Assembly: GCF_041378895.1 (NCBI RefSeq)
Contig: NZ_CP144212.1
Coordinates: 1-64,000 of the forward strand
Origin: Dechloromonas sp. ZY10
Lineage (GTDB): Bacteria > Pseudomonadota > Gammaproteobacteria > Burkholderiales > Rhodocyclaceae
Length of the DNA: 64,000 nt
Direction of reading: 5' to 3'
Under the pieces are notes generated by a model. That model worked only from the letters and a program-made list of their open reading frames with translations, searched no databases and was not told the DNA's origin. Below, in pieces: positions 15,086-23,465 of this stretch (within the stretch, counting starts at the first letter, position 1; every line of letters begins with the position of its first letter). The translations under genes were made by a program, and so were the position numbers.

Positions 15086-15325
15086 TTATTCATTCGGATT
15101 GCACACAACTATATCGGGCCACTCTTTTTTCCAAGCATCACTTTCGTCTTGCATGTGTAAATGCCCATAGCTCTCTCCCATTCGGTCCATTTCATCAGCA
15201 GCTGCCATGAGGAATTGAGCAACAGCACGAACCGTTTTGGAGTCTGCGGAGAGCGAGATCTCATTTAGCTCAAGCAATCCGTACTCGTTGAGCGGTTCAC
15301 CCGTTGGGTATGCGTATGCCTTCAT
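15086..15325 (-). CDS. Integron cassette 1 small acidic protein
   Basis: A 79-residue acidic protein from MKAYAYPTGEPLNEYGLL, ending WKKEWPDIVVCNPNE. The central part (TVRAVAQFLMAAADEMDRMGESYGHLHMQD) is probably helical. Similar short proteins are familiar to me from integron cassettes, and an immunity-protein-like role has been considered for some small cassette proteins, but I cannot assign a function. It is the cassette nearest the attI junction and the remnant integrase gene, hence the most recently inserted under the usual integron model. Confidence 0.75.
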   Translation of the reverse strand: MKAYAYPTGEPLNEYGLLELNEISLSADSKTVRAVAQFLMAAADEMDRMGESYGHLHMQDESDAWKKEWPDIVVCNPNE

Positions 15326-15333
15326 GGAAAGAA

Positions 15334-15400
15334 CCTAACGTAAAGTCGATGGCGGAATCGCCAAACATTCTGGAATGCCGCCATCCATGCTCGATAGGGT
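15334..15400 (-). other. attI-like recombination junction
   Basis: On the minus strand the sequence ACGTTAGGTTC at about 15331-15342 is an integrase core site (GTTRRRY) directly upstream of the first cassette gene and between it and the divergent intI remnant. That position defines attI in integrons. The upstream extent of the site is a guess; no other integrase-binding repeats could be defined. Confidence 0.6.
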
Positions 15401-15530
15401 GTCCGCTTGAAAGCCGCAGCCTGTGCTGCGTTGGACTGGGGAGGACATATTATTTCCGGGAATGGATGGCGGTGAAACATGGCGCGGAGCCGGGATACGC
15501 GGCGCGAGCACCATGTATCCCGGCTTTGCG
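15377..15530. repeat. Inverted-repeat-rich segment between attI and the intI remnant
   Basis: Two nested inverted repeats occur here. GCCGCCATCC at 15377-15386 faces GGATGGCGGT at 15464-15473. GCGCGGAGCCGGGATAC at 15481-15497 faces GTATCCCGGCTTTGCGC at 15514-15530. Short open frames on both strands follow from the repeats and look non-coding. It may be a small inserted element or part of the cassette promoter region. Confidence 0.5.
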
Positions 15531-15631
15531 CCGTTTACGCTGGCGAATAGGGTGCCTCCAAAGGTTCTTGTCATAAGTAAAACACGATATGCTGTGTTTA
15601 TATACAGTCAATTTTCGTTGGCAGGTACGGC

Positions 15632-15739
15632 ATGAAAATAAGCCAATCCTCGACCTTGCTTGGGCGCGTTCGGGAAGCGATTCGCTATAAACACTACAGC
15701 ATAAGGACTGAACGTTTTTATGTCGAGTGGCTGAAATAA
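15632..15739 (+). pseudogene. intI: Truncated integron integrase (intI) remnant
   Basis: The frame encodes 35 residues and then TAA. LLGRVREAIRYKHYSIRT followed by ERFYVEWLK matches the N-terminal SAM-like DNA-binding segment of integron integrases, whose typical form is (L/V)LDQ(L/V)RExIRxxHYSxRTExxYVxW. The next expected residues (RFIxFHxxRHP) and the whole catalytic tyrosine recombinase domain are absent, and no other frame continues them. It points away from the cassettes, as intI does in an intact integron. The array therefore cannot recombine without an integrase supplied from elsewhere. Confidence 0.85.
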
Positions 15740-15843
15740 TTGGAAGCACAGACCACGATTGATTTTGAGGGCCGTCGATCAGGCCCTTTCTACGGTCCAC
15801 CGCGCCATTCGGGCCATTTTCAGCGCGATCAGGCCCAACTGTT

Positions 15844-15884
15844 GCCGGCCGCCGCCCGCCCCTACGGGCAAGGTGGCGGCCGGG
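15844..15884. repeat. GC-rich hairpin downstream of the 15896-17071 gene
   Basis: GCCGGCCGCC and GGCGGCCGGG form an outer stem, and GCCCG and CGGGC an inner one. No T-run follows on the minus strand, so termination is uncertain. It also marks the point where recognisable integron sequence has ended. Confidence 0.4.
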
Positions 15885-15895
15885 CAAGCCTGCTT

Positions 15896-17071
15896 TCACC
15901 GTCCGCGCCGGGTTTCTCCCTGCGGCAGCAGCACAAAGCGGGTTGCCGAAACGCCGTGCTGGGTGCGGGCTAGCGCTAGGTCGGTGGCCGCTTGGTGTAC
16001 CGGCTCCGAGGTGAGCGGGAAGCTGCCCCAGTGAATGCCGAAGCTCCACGGCTGGCCGAGGTCACGATGCATATGCACGGCGTCGTCGGGGTTGACGTGT
16101 TGCTGGACCATGAACCAGCGCGGTTCGTAAGCACCGATGGGTAGCGCGGCGACGTCGAAGGGGCCGTAACGGCGGGCGATTTCCTTGAGTTGGGCGGCGT
16201 AGGCCGGGCTGTAGCCGGTGTCGCCGGCAAAGAACAGGCTGAAGCCGGGGGCGGTGGCTGGCTGGTGGCTCGCCGCCGCTGGCGAAGCGGGGGCGGCGTG
16301 GGGCATGGCCGGCGATTTGGCCGCTGTCCTTGTCGTCATGCGCCGGATCACCCAGCCGCCCCATAGCGTGGCCAAGGTGTCGGTCAGCGCCCGTTTGCTC
16401 CAGTGCTGGGCCGGGACGAAGGCGAATTGCGTCTCGCCGCTATGCCAGCTGCCCCACCAGTCGAGCGCCTTGACCCGCGTTGCCGGAATGCCTTGCTCGG
16501 CAAACCAGCGTTCGACGCCGAGCGGCACCAGGTAAATCGGTTGGCCGGCTTGCTCCAGCGCGGCGATGCTGGCGCGGTCGAGGTGGTCGTAGTGGTTGTG
16601 CGAGATCAGCACATAGTCGATGGCCGGCAATTCGGCGATGCTCAGTGCTGGCGGTAGCAGGCGCTTGGGGCCGAGCCAGGGGAGCGGTGAGGCGCGTTCG
16701 GAAAAGATCGGGTCGGTGAGGATGTTGAGGCCGCCGGTTTGTACCAGCAGGGTCGCGTGGCCGAGCCAGGTGACGCTGTCCTCGCTACGGTTGGCGTGCA
16801 GGAAATCGCGGTCCGGTTCGGCGCGCGGCACCTGCGACAGATCGTGTACCACGTCCGGGCCAAGCCAGCGTTCGAGATTCCAGCGGATCAGGTCGCTGAG
16901 CGGCGGCAGGGAAAACTCGGCGCTGGCATTGCGGAAGCCGGTCGGGGTGTGGTGCGCCAGTCCGGCATCGTAGTGCGGGTTGAGGCTGCTGCAGCCGGCG
17001 AGCAGGCCGGTGATCAGGGCGAGTCCGGCGGGCAGCGGGCGCCTCAGGCAATCAGGCAGCTTGGTCGGCAT
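15896..17071 (-). CDS. Lipoprotein metallo-beta-lactamase-fold hydrolase (UlaG/NAPE-PLD-like)
   Basis: A 391-residue protein with lipoprotein signal ALITGLLAGC (lipobox LAGC) and a metallo-beta-lactamase fold. It has VTWLGHATLLVQ, LTDPIFSERASP, the metal-binding SHNHYDHLD, FAGDTGYSP, and the late histidine in FGIHWGSFPL. The WLGHAT and SHNHYDHLD pair is typical of the UlaG / N-acyl-phosphatidylethanolamine phospholipase D-like group, so a lipid or phosphodiester substrate is plausible but unproven. A Pro/Ala-rich insert at about residues 265-290 is unusual. Its start overlaps the end of the upstream gene by 20 bp, indicating an operon. Confidence 0.85.
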   Translation of the reverse strand: MPTKLPDCLRRPLPAGLALITGLLAGCSSLNPHYDAGLAHHTPTGFRNASAEFSLPPLSDLIRWNLERWLGPDVVHDLSQVPRAEPDRDFLHANRSEDSVTWLGHATLLVQTGGLNILTDPIFSERASPLPWLGPKRLLPPALSIAELPAIDYVLISHNHYDHLDRASIAALEQAGQPIYLVPLGVERWFAEQGIPATRVKALDWWGSWHSGETQFAFVPAQHWSKRALTDTLATLWGGWVIRRMTTRTAAKSPAMPHAAPASPAAASHQPATAPGFSLFFAGDTGYSPAYAAQLKEIARRYGPFDVAALPIGAYEPRWFMVQQHVNPDDAVHMHRDLGQPWSFGIHWGSFPLTSEPVHQAATDLALARTQHGVSATRFVLLPQGETRRGR

Positions 17072-17432
17072 CTTGCGGTTTCCAGAGCAGGCAAAACAGG
17101 GCAATCCAGACGGCGTTGAACATCGGGAAGGCGGAATGCGACCAGCTGACGTTGCCGGTGAGGGTGTGGAACAGGCCGGCACTGAGGTCGATCAACTGGA
17201 TGTAGCCCATCAGGCGGATCCACAGCAGGTGTCGGGCCGGATCGCGGCTGATCAGCCACAGGCCGGCACCATAAACCAGAAAGCGGGCAGCGAGCATCGC
17301 GAACGGATAGGCCAGATCGGGCGGCAGCGGGCTGTGGCCCATGCGGGCGAGGAAGGCGGCGGGGGCGAAGGCATAAGCCAGACCGAGCACAATCTGGATC
17401 ACGGCGACCAGGCGGAGGAAGAAGCGGAACAT
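17052..17432 (-). CDS. Small four-helix membrane protein
   Basis: A 126-residue protein from MFRFFLRLVAVIQIVLG with about four hydrophobic segments (near 6-24, 43-60, 70-88 and 103-120). It resembles small DoxX-like or DUF-type integral membrane proteins, but no family can be fixed. It is the first gene of a pair with the MBL-fold lipoprotein and is transcribed divergently from an HxlR regulator, which probably controls it. Confidence 0.65.
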   Translation of the reverse strand: MFRFFLRLVAVIQIVLGLAYAFAPAAFLARMGHSPLPPDLAYPFAMLAARFLVYGAGLWLISRDPARHLLWIRLMGYIQLIDLSAGLFHTLTGNVSWSHSAFPMFNAVWIALFCLLWKPQDADQAA

Positions 17433-17478
17433 CGAAAACCTCGGTGAGTGGATGGAATGCGCGGCACTATAGGCGCTA

Positions 17479-17530
17479 TACTTCACTTTATGAAGTAGTT
17501 ACCAAAAGTGAAGTTTGAAGTGAAATTTAA
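17479..17530. promoter_or_regulatory. Probable HxlR operator repeats
   Basis: The divergent promoter region contains the palindrome TACTTCA-CTTTA-TGAAGTA (17479-17497) and, just after it, AAAGTGAAG and GAAGTGAAATTT, which repeat the same half-sites. HxlR dimers bind such AT-rich palindromes near their own gene, so autoregulation and control of the 17432-15896 pair are inferred. Confidence 0.6.
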
Positions 17531-17662
17531 AGGCCGGTCTGGGCGGCATGGGGCCGGCCGCCGGGCAACCAGCAGGGGCAGCCGTGCCTGCGCCCGGTAG
17601 CTCGGACCATGGCGACGCCGGCCGCAGATGACCCCGGACCGACCGATCAGGAGAAATAGCGC

Positions 17663-18103
17663 ATGCACACCGAGCCACTGACGCCGGAACTGGAAACTGA
17701 ATCAAGGCCGGAACTGGCACCGGAACTGAATACCGCGATTGCCGGTGAGTGCCCCGGCGCTTGTCCGGTACGGCGTACTGCTGAGTTGATCGAGGGCAAA
17801 TGGACGACGCTGATCATCCGCGACCTGATCGGCGGCAAAAAGCGCTATTCCGAATTGCAGCGCAGCCTGAGCGGAATCAGCCCGCGCCTGCTCGCCGACC
17901 GCCTGCGCCTGCTGGAACAGCGCGGGTTGGTGACGCGCACGCAATATCCGACCGTGCCGCCGACCACCGAGTACGCGCTGACTGCGCTCGGGCTGGAATT
18001 GCTCGACGTGATTGCGGCGATGGCCAAGTTTGGCCTGCGTCTGGCCGAGCAGGAGGCGGCCGCCGCCAGCAGCGGTGAGGCAAAGGAACCGTCACCGGTT
18101 TGA
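17663..18103 (+). CDS. HxlR-family winged-helix transcriptional regulator
   Basis: A 146-residue protein. After a variable 30-residue N-terminus comes the HxlR signature CPVRRTAELIEGKWTTLIIRDLIGG, followed by RYSELQRSLSGISPRLLADRLRLLEQRGLV and the wing YPTVPPTTEYALTALG. The cysteine at about residue 34 is in the position where some HxlR members sense electrophiles or oxidants. AGGAGA precedes the ATG. It is divergent from the membrane-protein/MBL operon, the usual arrangement for a regulator and its target. Confidence 0.9.
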   Translation: MHTEPLTPELETESRPELAPELNTAIAGECPGACPVRRTAELIEGKWTTLIIRDLIGGKKRYSELQRSLSGISPRLLADRLRLLEQRGLVTRTQYPTVPPTTEYALTALGLELLDVIAAMAKFGLRLAEQEAAAASSGEAKEPSPV

Positions 18104-18220
18104 GCCTTGCTGCCCGCCACGGGGGCGTATTCCAGAGCTTGGTCGCTACTGGCGGGGTCGGGTGGGCCGGTTGCTCGGCGCTGACCGGGTTGCCACGGTC
18201 AACCCGGAAAAACGGCCAAT

Positions 18221-20248
18221 TTACTCAATCGGCTCGCAGCGCAGCCAGACGGTGAAACAGGCGCCCTGGCCGGGCGGGCTGGCGGCGGTGAGGCGGCCGC
18301 CGTAGCGTTCGATCAGGGTTTTGCTGACCCACAGGCCAAGGCCGTTGCCGCCGGGCTTTTTGGCGGTGAAGAAGGGCTGGAACAGGCGTTCGAGGTCCTT
18401 GGCCGGGATGCCGGAACCGCTGTCGCTGACCGACAGACGCAGGCCGACCGGCATGTCGGCTTCGTCCCAGTCCTCGGCGGCGAGCTTGAGCAGGCCGCCG
18501 CTCGGCATCGCTTCGATGGCATTGACCAGCAGGTTGATGATCACCTGCTGCACCTCGCTCTTGTTGCACAGAATCTGGCGGCTGCTGTCGAGTTGCTGCT
18601 CGATGGCGATGTGGCCCTTCTTGAGCAGGTGGCGGACCAACAGCAGGCTGTCCTGCACCAGTTGCGGCGCGTTGACCGGCTCCAGATAGCCGGCGTAGTC
18701 GTGCGGGCGGGCAAATTGCAGCAGCTTGGTGACGATCAGCCGGATGCGGTGCACCTGTTCGTGGATCAGCTTGATCTCCGGCTCGACCGGCTCGGCCTGC
18801 GGCCCGAGCAGCGCGCGCAGGACTTCGAGGTTGCCCTGGATCACCGCAATCGGGTTGTTGATTTCGTGGGCGACGCCGGCAGTGAGCTGGCCGATGGCGG
18901 CGAGTTTTTCGTTCTTGACCAGTTGCGATTGCGCCGCCTTGAGATTGGTCACCGCCTGTTCCAGTTCGGCGGTGCGTTCGGCGACCTTGCCGTCGAGCGA
19001 GTCGCCCCAGCGCTTCAGCGAATCGGTCTGTGCCTGCAACTGGTCGAGCAGGCGGTCGAAATGGGCGGCGACGATGCCCAGTTCGTCGGCGCTGCCGACC
19101 GCGCCGACGCGGGCATGCGCGTCGCCGCGCTCGATCGCGTGCATCGCCGCGTGCATCCGCTCGACCGGGCGGAAGACCCGCCGCGCCCACAGTGCGGCCA
19201 GGGTGCCGGCAACCAGCATGACCAGCCCGAAGAGCAGCGCAATGCCGGCAAACACCTGGCGCCGGGCGCCGCTGAACGGGCCTTCGAGAAAGCCGACGTA
19301 GAGCATGCCAATCCGTTCGCCAGCGCCGCTGACCAGCGGTTCGTAGGCCGAGACATACCAGTCGCTGACGACGAAAGCGCGGTCCAGCCAGGTCTTGCCA
19401 TCGCCGAGCACGGCGCCATGCACGGCGTTGGAAACGCGGGTGCCGATGGCGCGGTCGCCGGCAAACAGGCGGACATTGGTGGCCACCCGCACATCGCCGA
19501 GGAACAGCGTGGCGGTGCCGGCGCTGCCGAAAGGCAAGGCACCTTCGGGGTAGACGATGGCGTTGAGGCGGTCGATGAAATCGAGGTTCTTGTTGAGCAG
19601 CACACCGCCTTCAAGCACCCCGACGATCTTGCCGGCCGCGTCGCGGACCGGCGCGGCGGCATGGATCACCAGCCCCCGGTTTTCGCTGGCGCGATTGTCG
19701 GGGCGGGCGTTGGCGGTGGCGATCAAGGGCGTTTGCGCGCGCTGCGCGAGCTCCGGCGAGAGCGCCGCGAGTTCTTCCGGCGAAAAAACCTCGCTGCTGG
19801 TCAGCGGGCTGCCGGCAAGGGCCGAGGCAATCGCCGGTCGCTGCGGTTTTTCGCGATTTTCACGGTCGACCGTGACAAAGTGCAAAAAATCGAGCCGCTG
19901 CTCGCCGCGAATCGACAGCAACAGGTCGTTGATTGCCCGGTCGCGCGCGGCCGGGCTCAGGCGCAGGCTGCGCGCCAGGCGTTCGGATTCGGCCAGCGCT
20001 GCCAGCGAGCGGCCGGTTCCATCGCTGACCCGCTCGAAATAGCCGTGCGCCACCGCCAGGTCGGAACGCACCTTGGTCACCAGCAAGCGGTCGAAATAGT
20101 CGCCGCCCCACCAGCCGAGCACCGCGACCAGCAAAGGCAGCACGACACCGAGCGGCAACAGCGCCAGCAACAGCAGCCGGGTGCGCAGCGAACGGCGGGC
20201 CGACGGCTGGGTGTCGGCCGACGGCGTCAGATGCCCCAGGCCTGGCAT
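18221..20248 (-). CDS. Membrane sensor histidine kinase
   Basis: A 675-residue kinase. TM1 is at about residues 24-46, a large periplasmic Cache-type sensor at 50-330, TM2 at 333-355 and HAMP at 356-410. A short coiled coil leads into the phospho-acceptor H-box GQLTAGVAHEINNPI (His461), and the C-terminus holds the HATPase domain with N-box QQVIINLLVNAIEA, DSGSGIP and GNGLGLWVSK. The H-box type is that of NtrB/DctB-like kinases that pair with sigma-54 activators, which fits its neighbour. Its start overlaps the regulator's stop by 22 bp. The ligand is unknown. A full CACGGTCGACCGTG palindrome lies inside the sensor-coding part. Confidence 0.92.
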   Translation of the reverse strand: MPGLGHLTPSADTQPSARRSLRTRLLLLALLPLGVVLPLLVAVLGWWGGDYFDRLLVTKVRSDLAVAHGYFERVSDGTGRSLAALAESERLARSLRLSPAARDRAINDLLLSIRGEQRLDFLHFVTVDRENREKPQRPAIASALAGSPLTSSEVFSPEELAALSPELAQRAQTPLIATANARPDNRASENRGLVIHAAAPVRDAAGKIVGVLEGGVLLNKNLDFIDRLNAIVYPEGALPFGSAGTATLFLGDVRVATNVRLFAGDRAIGTRVSNAVHGAVLGDGKTWLDRAFVVSDWYVSAYEPLVSGAGERIGMLYVGFLEGPFSGARRQVFAGIALLFGLVMLVAGTLAALWARRVFRPVERMHAAMHAIERGDAHARVGAVGSADELGIVAAHFDRLLDQLQAQTDSLKRWGDSLDGKVAERTAELEQAVTNLKAAQSQLVKNEKLAAIGQLTAGVAHEINNPIAVIQGNLEVLRALLGPQAEPVEPEIKLIHEQVHRIRLIVTKLLQFARPHDYAGYLEPVNAPQLVQDSLLLVRHLLKKGHIAIEQQLDSSRQILCNKSEVQQVIINLLVNAIEAMPSGGLLKLAAEDWDEADMPVGLRLSVSDSGSGIPAKDLERLFQPFFTAKKPGGNGLGLWVSKTLIERYGGRLTAASPPGQGACFTVWLRCEPIE
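19861..19874. repeat. Palindrome CACGGTCGACCGTG within the kinase gene
   Basis: A perfect 14-bp palindrome preceded by TTTT, encoding TVDRE on the minus strand. It is one of five full copies in the window. Confidence 0.85.
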
Positions 20249-21585
20249 TTGCGGTCCATGGTCTTGCGTGAAATGCCCAGCCGCCGGCTGGCTTCCGATT
20301 TATTGCCGTCGCAGGCGGCGAGCACGGCGAGAATATGGCGCTTTTCGACCGCCTCCAGGGTTTCGTCGAGCGAAGCGACGCTTGCCGGGACGCCGATTTC
20401 CGGCTCCGGGCCGATGTCGAACCAGCCGAGGATCAGCGAACGTTCGACCAGATTGCGCAATTCGCGGACATTGCCCGGCCAGTCGTAGTCGTCCATCCGC
20501 GCCAGGGTGCGGCCATCCAGGACCAGCGGCGGCATGCCCAGGCTGGGTGCCAGTTGGGCCATGAAATGGGCGACCAGCGGCGCAATGTCTGCCGGCCGCT
20601 CGCGCAGCGGCGGCAAGGTCACTTCCAGCACCTGCAGCCGGTAATACAGATCCTGGCGGAAGCGTTGTGCCGCGACCTCGGCCTTGAGGTCGCGGTTGCT
20701 GGCGGCGATCACCCGCACATCGACCTCGACCTCCTGCTCCGAGCCGACCGGGCGGATGCGCCGTTCTTCGAGGGCGCGCAATAGCTTGGCTTGCGCCGCA
20801 GCCGGCATTTCCGAGACTTCGTCGAGGAAGAGCGTGCCACCGCGCGCGTAGTAGAAAAGACCTTCGCGGCTTTGCTGGGCGCCGGTGTAGGCGCCTTTGA
20901 CGTGGCCGAACAGCTCGGATTCGAGCAGTTCGCCGGCAATCGCCGCGCAATTCACCGGCACGAACGGCCCGCTGCGCCCGCTCATGCGGTGCACCGCCCG
21001 CGCCGCGACTTCCTTGCCGGTGCCCGATTCGCCGGTCAGCAGCACGGTCGCCGGGGTCGGCGCGATGCGTTTCAGGCGGTCGCAGACCTTGAGCATCGCC
21101 TCCGACTGGCCGATGATGCCCTGCACGTCCGAGGCGTGGCTGCTGACCTCCCGGCGCAGCACGAAGTTTTCGCTGGCCAGTTGCGCGCGCTCGAAACAAC
21201 GCTGGATCGCGTTCAGGGCCAGCGCCAGCGAAAAAGGCTTGAGCAGAAAATCGGCAGCGCCGGCGCGCAGCGCGCCAATCGCGGTATCGAGGTCGGCGTA
21301 GGCGGTCATCAGGATCACGTCGCCGGCGTAGCCGTCGGCACGCAACTCGTGCAGCCAGTCGATTCCCGAGCAGCCGGGCAGCGCGATGTCGAGCACGATC
21401 AGGTCGTAACGCCGGCGTTCGAGCAGCGGTCGCGCGGCTTCAACGCTGCCGGCGCAATCGACCGCCGCGCAGCGCGGGCTCAGCGCCCGCTGCAAAAAGC
21501 TCTGCATCCCGGGCTCGTCGTCGACGATCAATACCGAATTCTGCTGCCAGGACGCCTCGCGCCCGCTGCCGGTGTTATCTGCCAT
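20227..21585 (-). CDS. NtrC-family sigma-54-dependent response regulator
   Basis: A 452-residue activator. The receiver domain (residues 16-130) has the phospho-acceptor Asp66 in DLIVLDIALPG and the conserved Lys in LLKPF. The AAA+ domain has Walker A GESGTGKE (185-192), the sigma-54 contact loop GAYTGA (231-236) and Walker B TLFLDE (251-256). The C-terminus is a Fis-type helix-turn-helix (KSEASRRLGISRKTMDRK). The kinase gene follows with overlap, making a cotranscribed two-component pair. The target genes are not evident; the kinase's Cache domain suggests a small-molecule signal. Confidence 0.95.
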   Translation of the reverse strand: MADNTGSGREASWQQNSVLIVDDEPGMQSFLQRALSPRCAAVDCAGSVEAARPLLERRRYDLIVLDIALPGCSGIDWLHELRADGYAGDVILMTAYADLDTAIGALRAGAADFLLKPFSLALALNAIQRCFERAQLASENFVLRREVSSHASDVQGIIGQSEAMLKVCDRLKRIAPTPATVLLTGESGTGKEVAARAVHRMSGRSGPFVPVNCAAIAGELLESELFGHVKGAYTGAQQSREGLFYYARGGTLFLDEVSEMPAAAQAKLLRALEERRIRPVGSEQEVEVDVRVIAASNRDLKAEVAAQRFRQDLYYRLQVLEVTLPPLRERPADIAPLVAHFMAQLAPSLGMPPLVLDGRTLARMDDYDWPGNVRELRNLVERSLILGWFDIGPEPEIGVPASVASLDETLEAVEKRHILAVLAACDGNKSEASRRLGISRKTMDRKCQAWGI

Positions 21586-21722
21586 CTGTCTTCTGCGGTG
21601 TGCTGTCGTTTATCGGCGAATTGTCGCATGTTCGCTGCCAGCGGCGCGGTGGCGACGCTGCGCTGCGGTTTACGCTAAGGTGGCCGTTTCGGGCCGCCGG
21701 CCTGTTTTTATGGAGATCGCCC

Positions 21723-22076
21723 ATGCAGAACATCCTGATCATCATCCACGCCGGCCCCTACGGCAGCGAGCGTTGCCTTTCCGGCCTGCGTCTGGCAACC
21801 GCGCTGATCGGCCATGAAGCGGCACCGCAGCTGCGCATTTTCCTGATGTCGGACGCCACCGTGCTCGCCCTGCCCAACCAGATCGACGGCGCGAGCAACG
21901 GCCTGCAGGGGATGGTCGAAACCCTGGTCGGCCACGGCGTCGATATCCGTGCCTGCCGCACCTGTGCGCTGGCGCGTGGCCTCGGCGAACTGCCGCTGAT
22001 CCCCGGCGTGGTGATCGGCACGCTGGCGGAACTGGCGCAGGCGACGCTGGACGCCGACAAGGTGGTGACTTTCTGA
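21723..22076 (+). CDS. DsrE/YchN-like family protein
   Basis: A 117-residue protein starting MQNILIIIHAGPYGSERCLSGLRLA, with the Rossmann-like DsrE fold pattern. LRIFLMSDATVLALPNQ and ACRTCALARGL carry cysteines where sulfur-relay members have them. DsrE-fold proteins take part in sulfur trafficking, but many are uncharacterised, so the role is open. GGAG precedes the ATG, which is preferred to upstream starts. It is divergent from the two-component operon. Confidence 0.8.
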   Translation: MQNILIIIHAGPYGSERCLSGLRLATALIGHEAAPQLRIFLMSDATVLALPNQIDGASNGLQGMVETLVGHGVDIRACRTCALARGLGELPLIPGVVIGTLAELAQATLDADKVVTF

Positions 22077-22145
22077 GTTTTTCACGGTCGACCGGCTAAA
22101 ATCGCGGTTTTTCGCCGCATCCTGCGGCGCTTGATGGGTTTTCCG

Positions 22146-23456
22146 ATGACTTTTGCCGAACTCGGCCTCACCGCGCCGCTGCTGCAGACTCTGGCCGAAC
22201 GCGGCTACGACACCCCGACGCCGATCCAGGAAAAGGCGATCCCGGTCATTCTCGCCGGCCGCGACCTGATCGCCGCCGCCGAAACCGGCACCGGCAAGAC
22301 CGCCGCCTTCGCCCTGCCCTTGCTGCAAATCCTTGCCCAGGGCGAGCCGGCGCCGGTCGCCGCAACCCAGGTGCGGGCGGTGGTTCTGGTGCCGACCCGC
22401 GAACTCGCCGAACAGGTGCTGGCCAGCCTGCAGGCTTACAGCGCCGGCCTCGGTCTGAGCAGCTACGCGGCTTACGGCGGGGTCAGCCTCAATCCGCAGC
22501 AAAGCCGGCTGGCGCAGGGCGTCGATGTGCTGGTGGCGACGCCGGGGCGGCTGGTCGACCTGTTCACCAAGGGGGCGGTGCGCTTTCGCGAATTGCGCCT
22601 GCTGGTCCTCGACGAAGCCGACCGCATGCTCGATCTCGGCTTTGCCGAAGAATTGTCGATCCTGTTCTCGGCCTTTCCGCGCCAGCGCCAGACTCTGCTC
22701 TTTTCGGCAACCTTCCCCGACGCGGTGCGCGGCCTCACCCGCAGTCGCCTGCGCGACCCGCGCAGCGTCGAAGCCGGCCCGCGCAACGCCGCCGCCCGCA
22801 CCGTCGAACAGGCGCTGATCCCGGTCGACCGGGCGCGCAAGCGCGAATTGCTGCTGGCGCTTTACCAGCGGCGCGGCTGGCAGCAGTTGCTGGTCTTCGC
22901 CAAGACCAAGAAAGGCTGCGACGAACTCGCCGCCGCGCTGGCCGCCGCTGGCATCGCCGCCGACTGCATCCATGCCGACCGGCCGCAGGCCGCGCGCAGC
23001 AAGGCGCTGGCCGGGTTCAAGGCAGGTTCGGTCAAGGTGCTGGTGGCGACCGACATCGCCGCGCGTGGCCTTGATATCGGCGGTCTGCCGCAAGTGCTCA
23101 ATTTCGACCTGCCCTTGCAGGCCGAGGATTACATCCACCGGATTGGCCGCACTGGCCGCGCCGGCCAGCCGGGCACCGCGATTTCGCTGGTCGCCGCCGA
23201 TGAAATGCCGCAACTGTGCGCCATCGAAGCCCTGCTCAAGGCGCCGCTGCCGCGTATCGACGAGCCGGATTTCGCACCGCAAAGCGCCCTGCCCGGCGCC
23301 GCTGCGAGTGCTCCGGCGCCCGCCGCAGCGCCCACCAAAAGCAGTAGCGGCGGGCGCAACAAAGCACCCAGCCACTGGGAAGGCCTCGACGATTTTCCCG
23401 ATGATTCCTCTGCCAAAACGTCGCGCCGCCGGGGCGGCCGGCGCGGGCGGGGCTAA
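22146..23456 (+). CDS. DEAD-box ATP-dependent RNA helicase (RhlE-like)
   Basis: A 436-residue helicase with the motif set in order: Q motif (TPTPIQEKAIP), I (AETGTGKT), Ia (PTRELAEQ), GG, Ib (TPGRL), II (DEAD), III (SAT), IV, V (ARGLD) and VI (HRIGRTGRAG). The C-terminal tail is Ala/Pro-rich and ends in a basic RRRGGRRGRG segment typical of RNA-binding tails in RhlE and SrmB types. The start MTFAELGLTAPLL fits family N-termini; earlier in-frame ATG and TTG codons at 22131-22134 are possible. The membrane acyltransferase gene follows after 9 bp. Confidence 0.95.
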   Translation: MTFAELGLTAPLLQTLAERGYDTPTPIQEKAIPVILAGRDLIAAAETGTGKTAAFALPLLQILAQGEPAPVAATQVRAVVLVPTRELAEQVLASLQAYSAGLGLSSYAAYGGVSLNPQQSRLAQGVDVLVATPGRLVDLFTKGAVRFRELRLLVLDEADRMLDLGFAEELSILFSAFPRQRQTLLFSATFPDAVRGLTRSRLRDPRSVEAGPRNAAARTVEQALIPVDRARKRELLLALYQRRGWQQLLVFAKTKKGCDELAAALAAAGIAADCIHADRPQAARSKALAGFKAGSVKVLVATDIAARGLDIGGLPQVLNFDLPLQAEDYIHRIGRTGRAGQPGTAISLVAADEMPQLCAIEALLKAPLPRIDEPDFAPQSALPGAAASAPAPAAAPTKSSSGGRNKAPSHWEGLDDFPDDSSAKTSRRRGGRRGRG

Positions 23457-23465
23457 GGAACCGGC

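Noticed and set aside
15335..15574. Short open frames on both strands between attI and the intI stub
   Set aside because: They consist of inverted-repeat sequence and encode similar Pro/Gly/Ser-rich strings on both strands, typical of non-coding repeats.
18593..20488. 631-codon open frame on the plus strand opposite the histidine kinase and regulator
   Set aside because: The minus strand encodes full conserved kinase and regulator domains; the plus-strand product is a compositional shadow.
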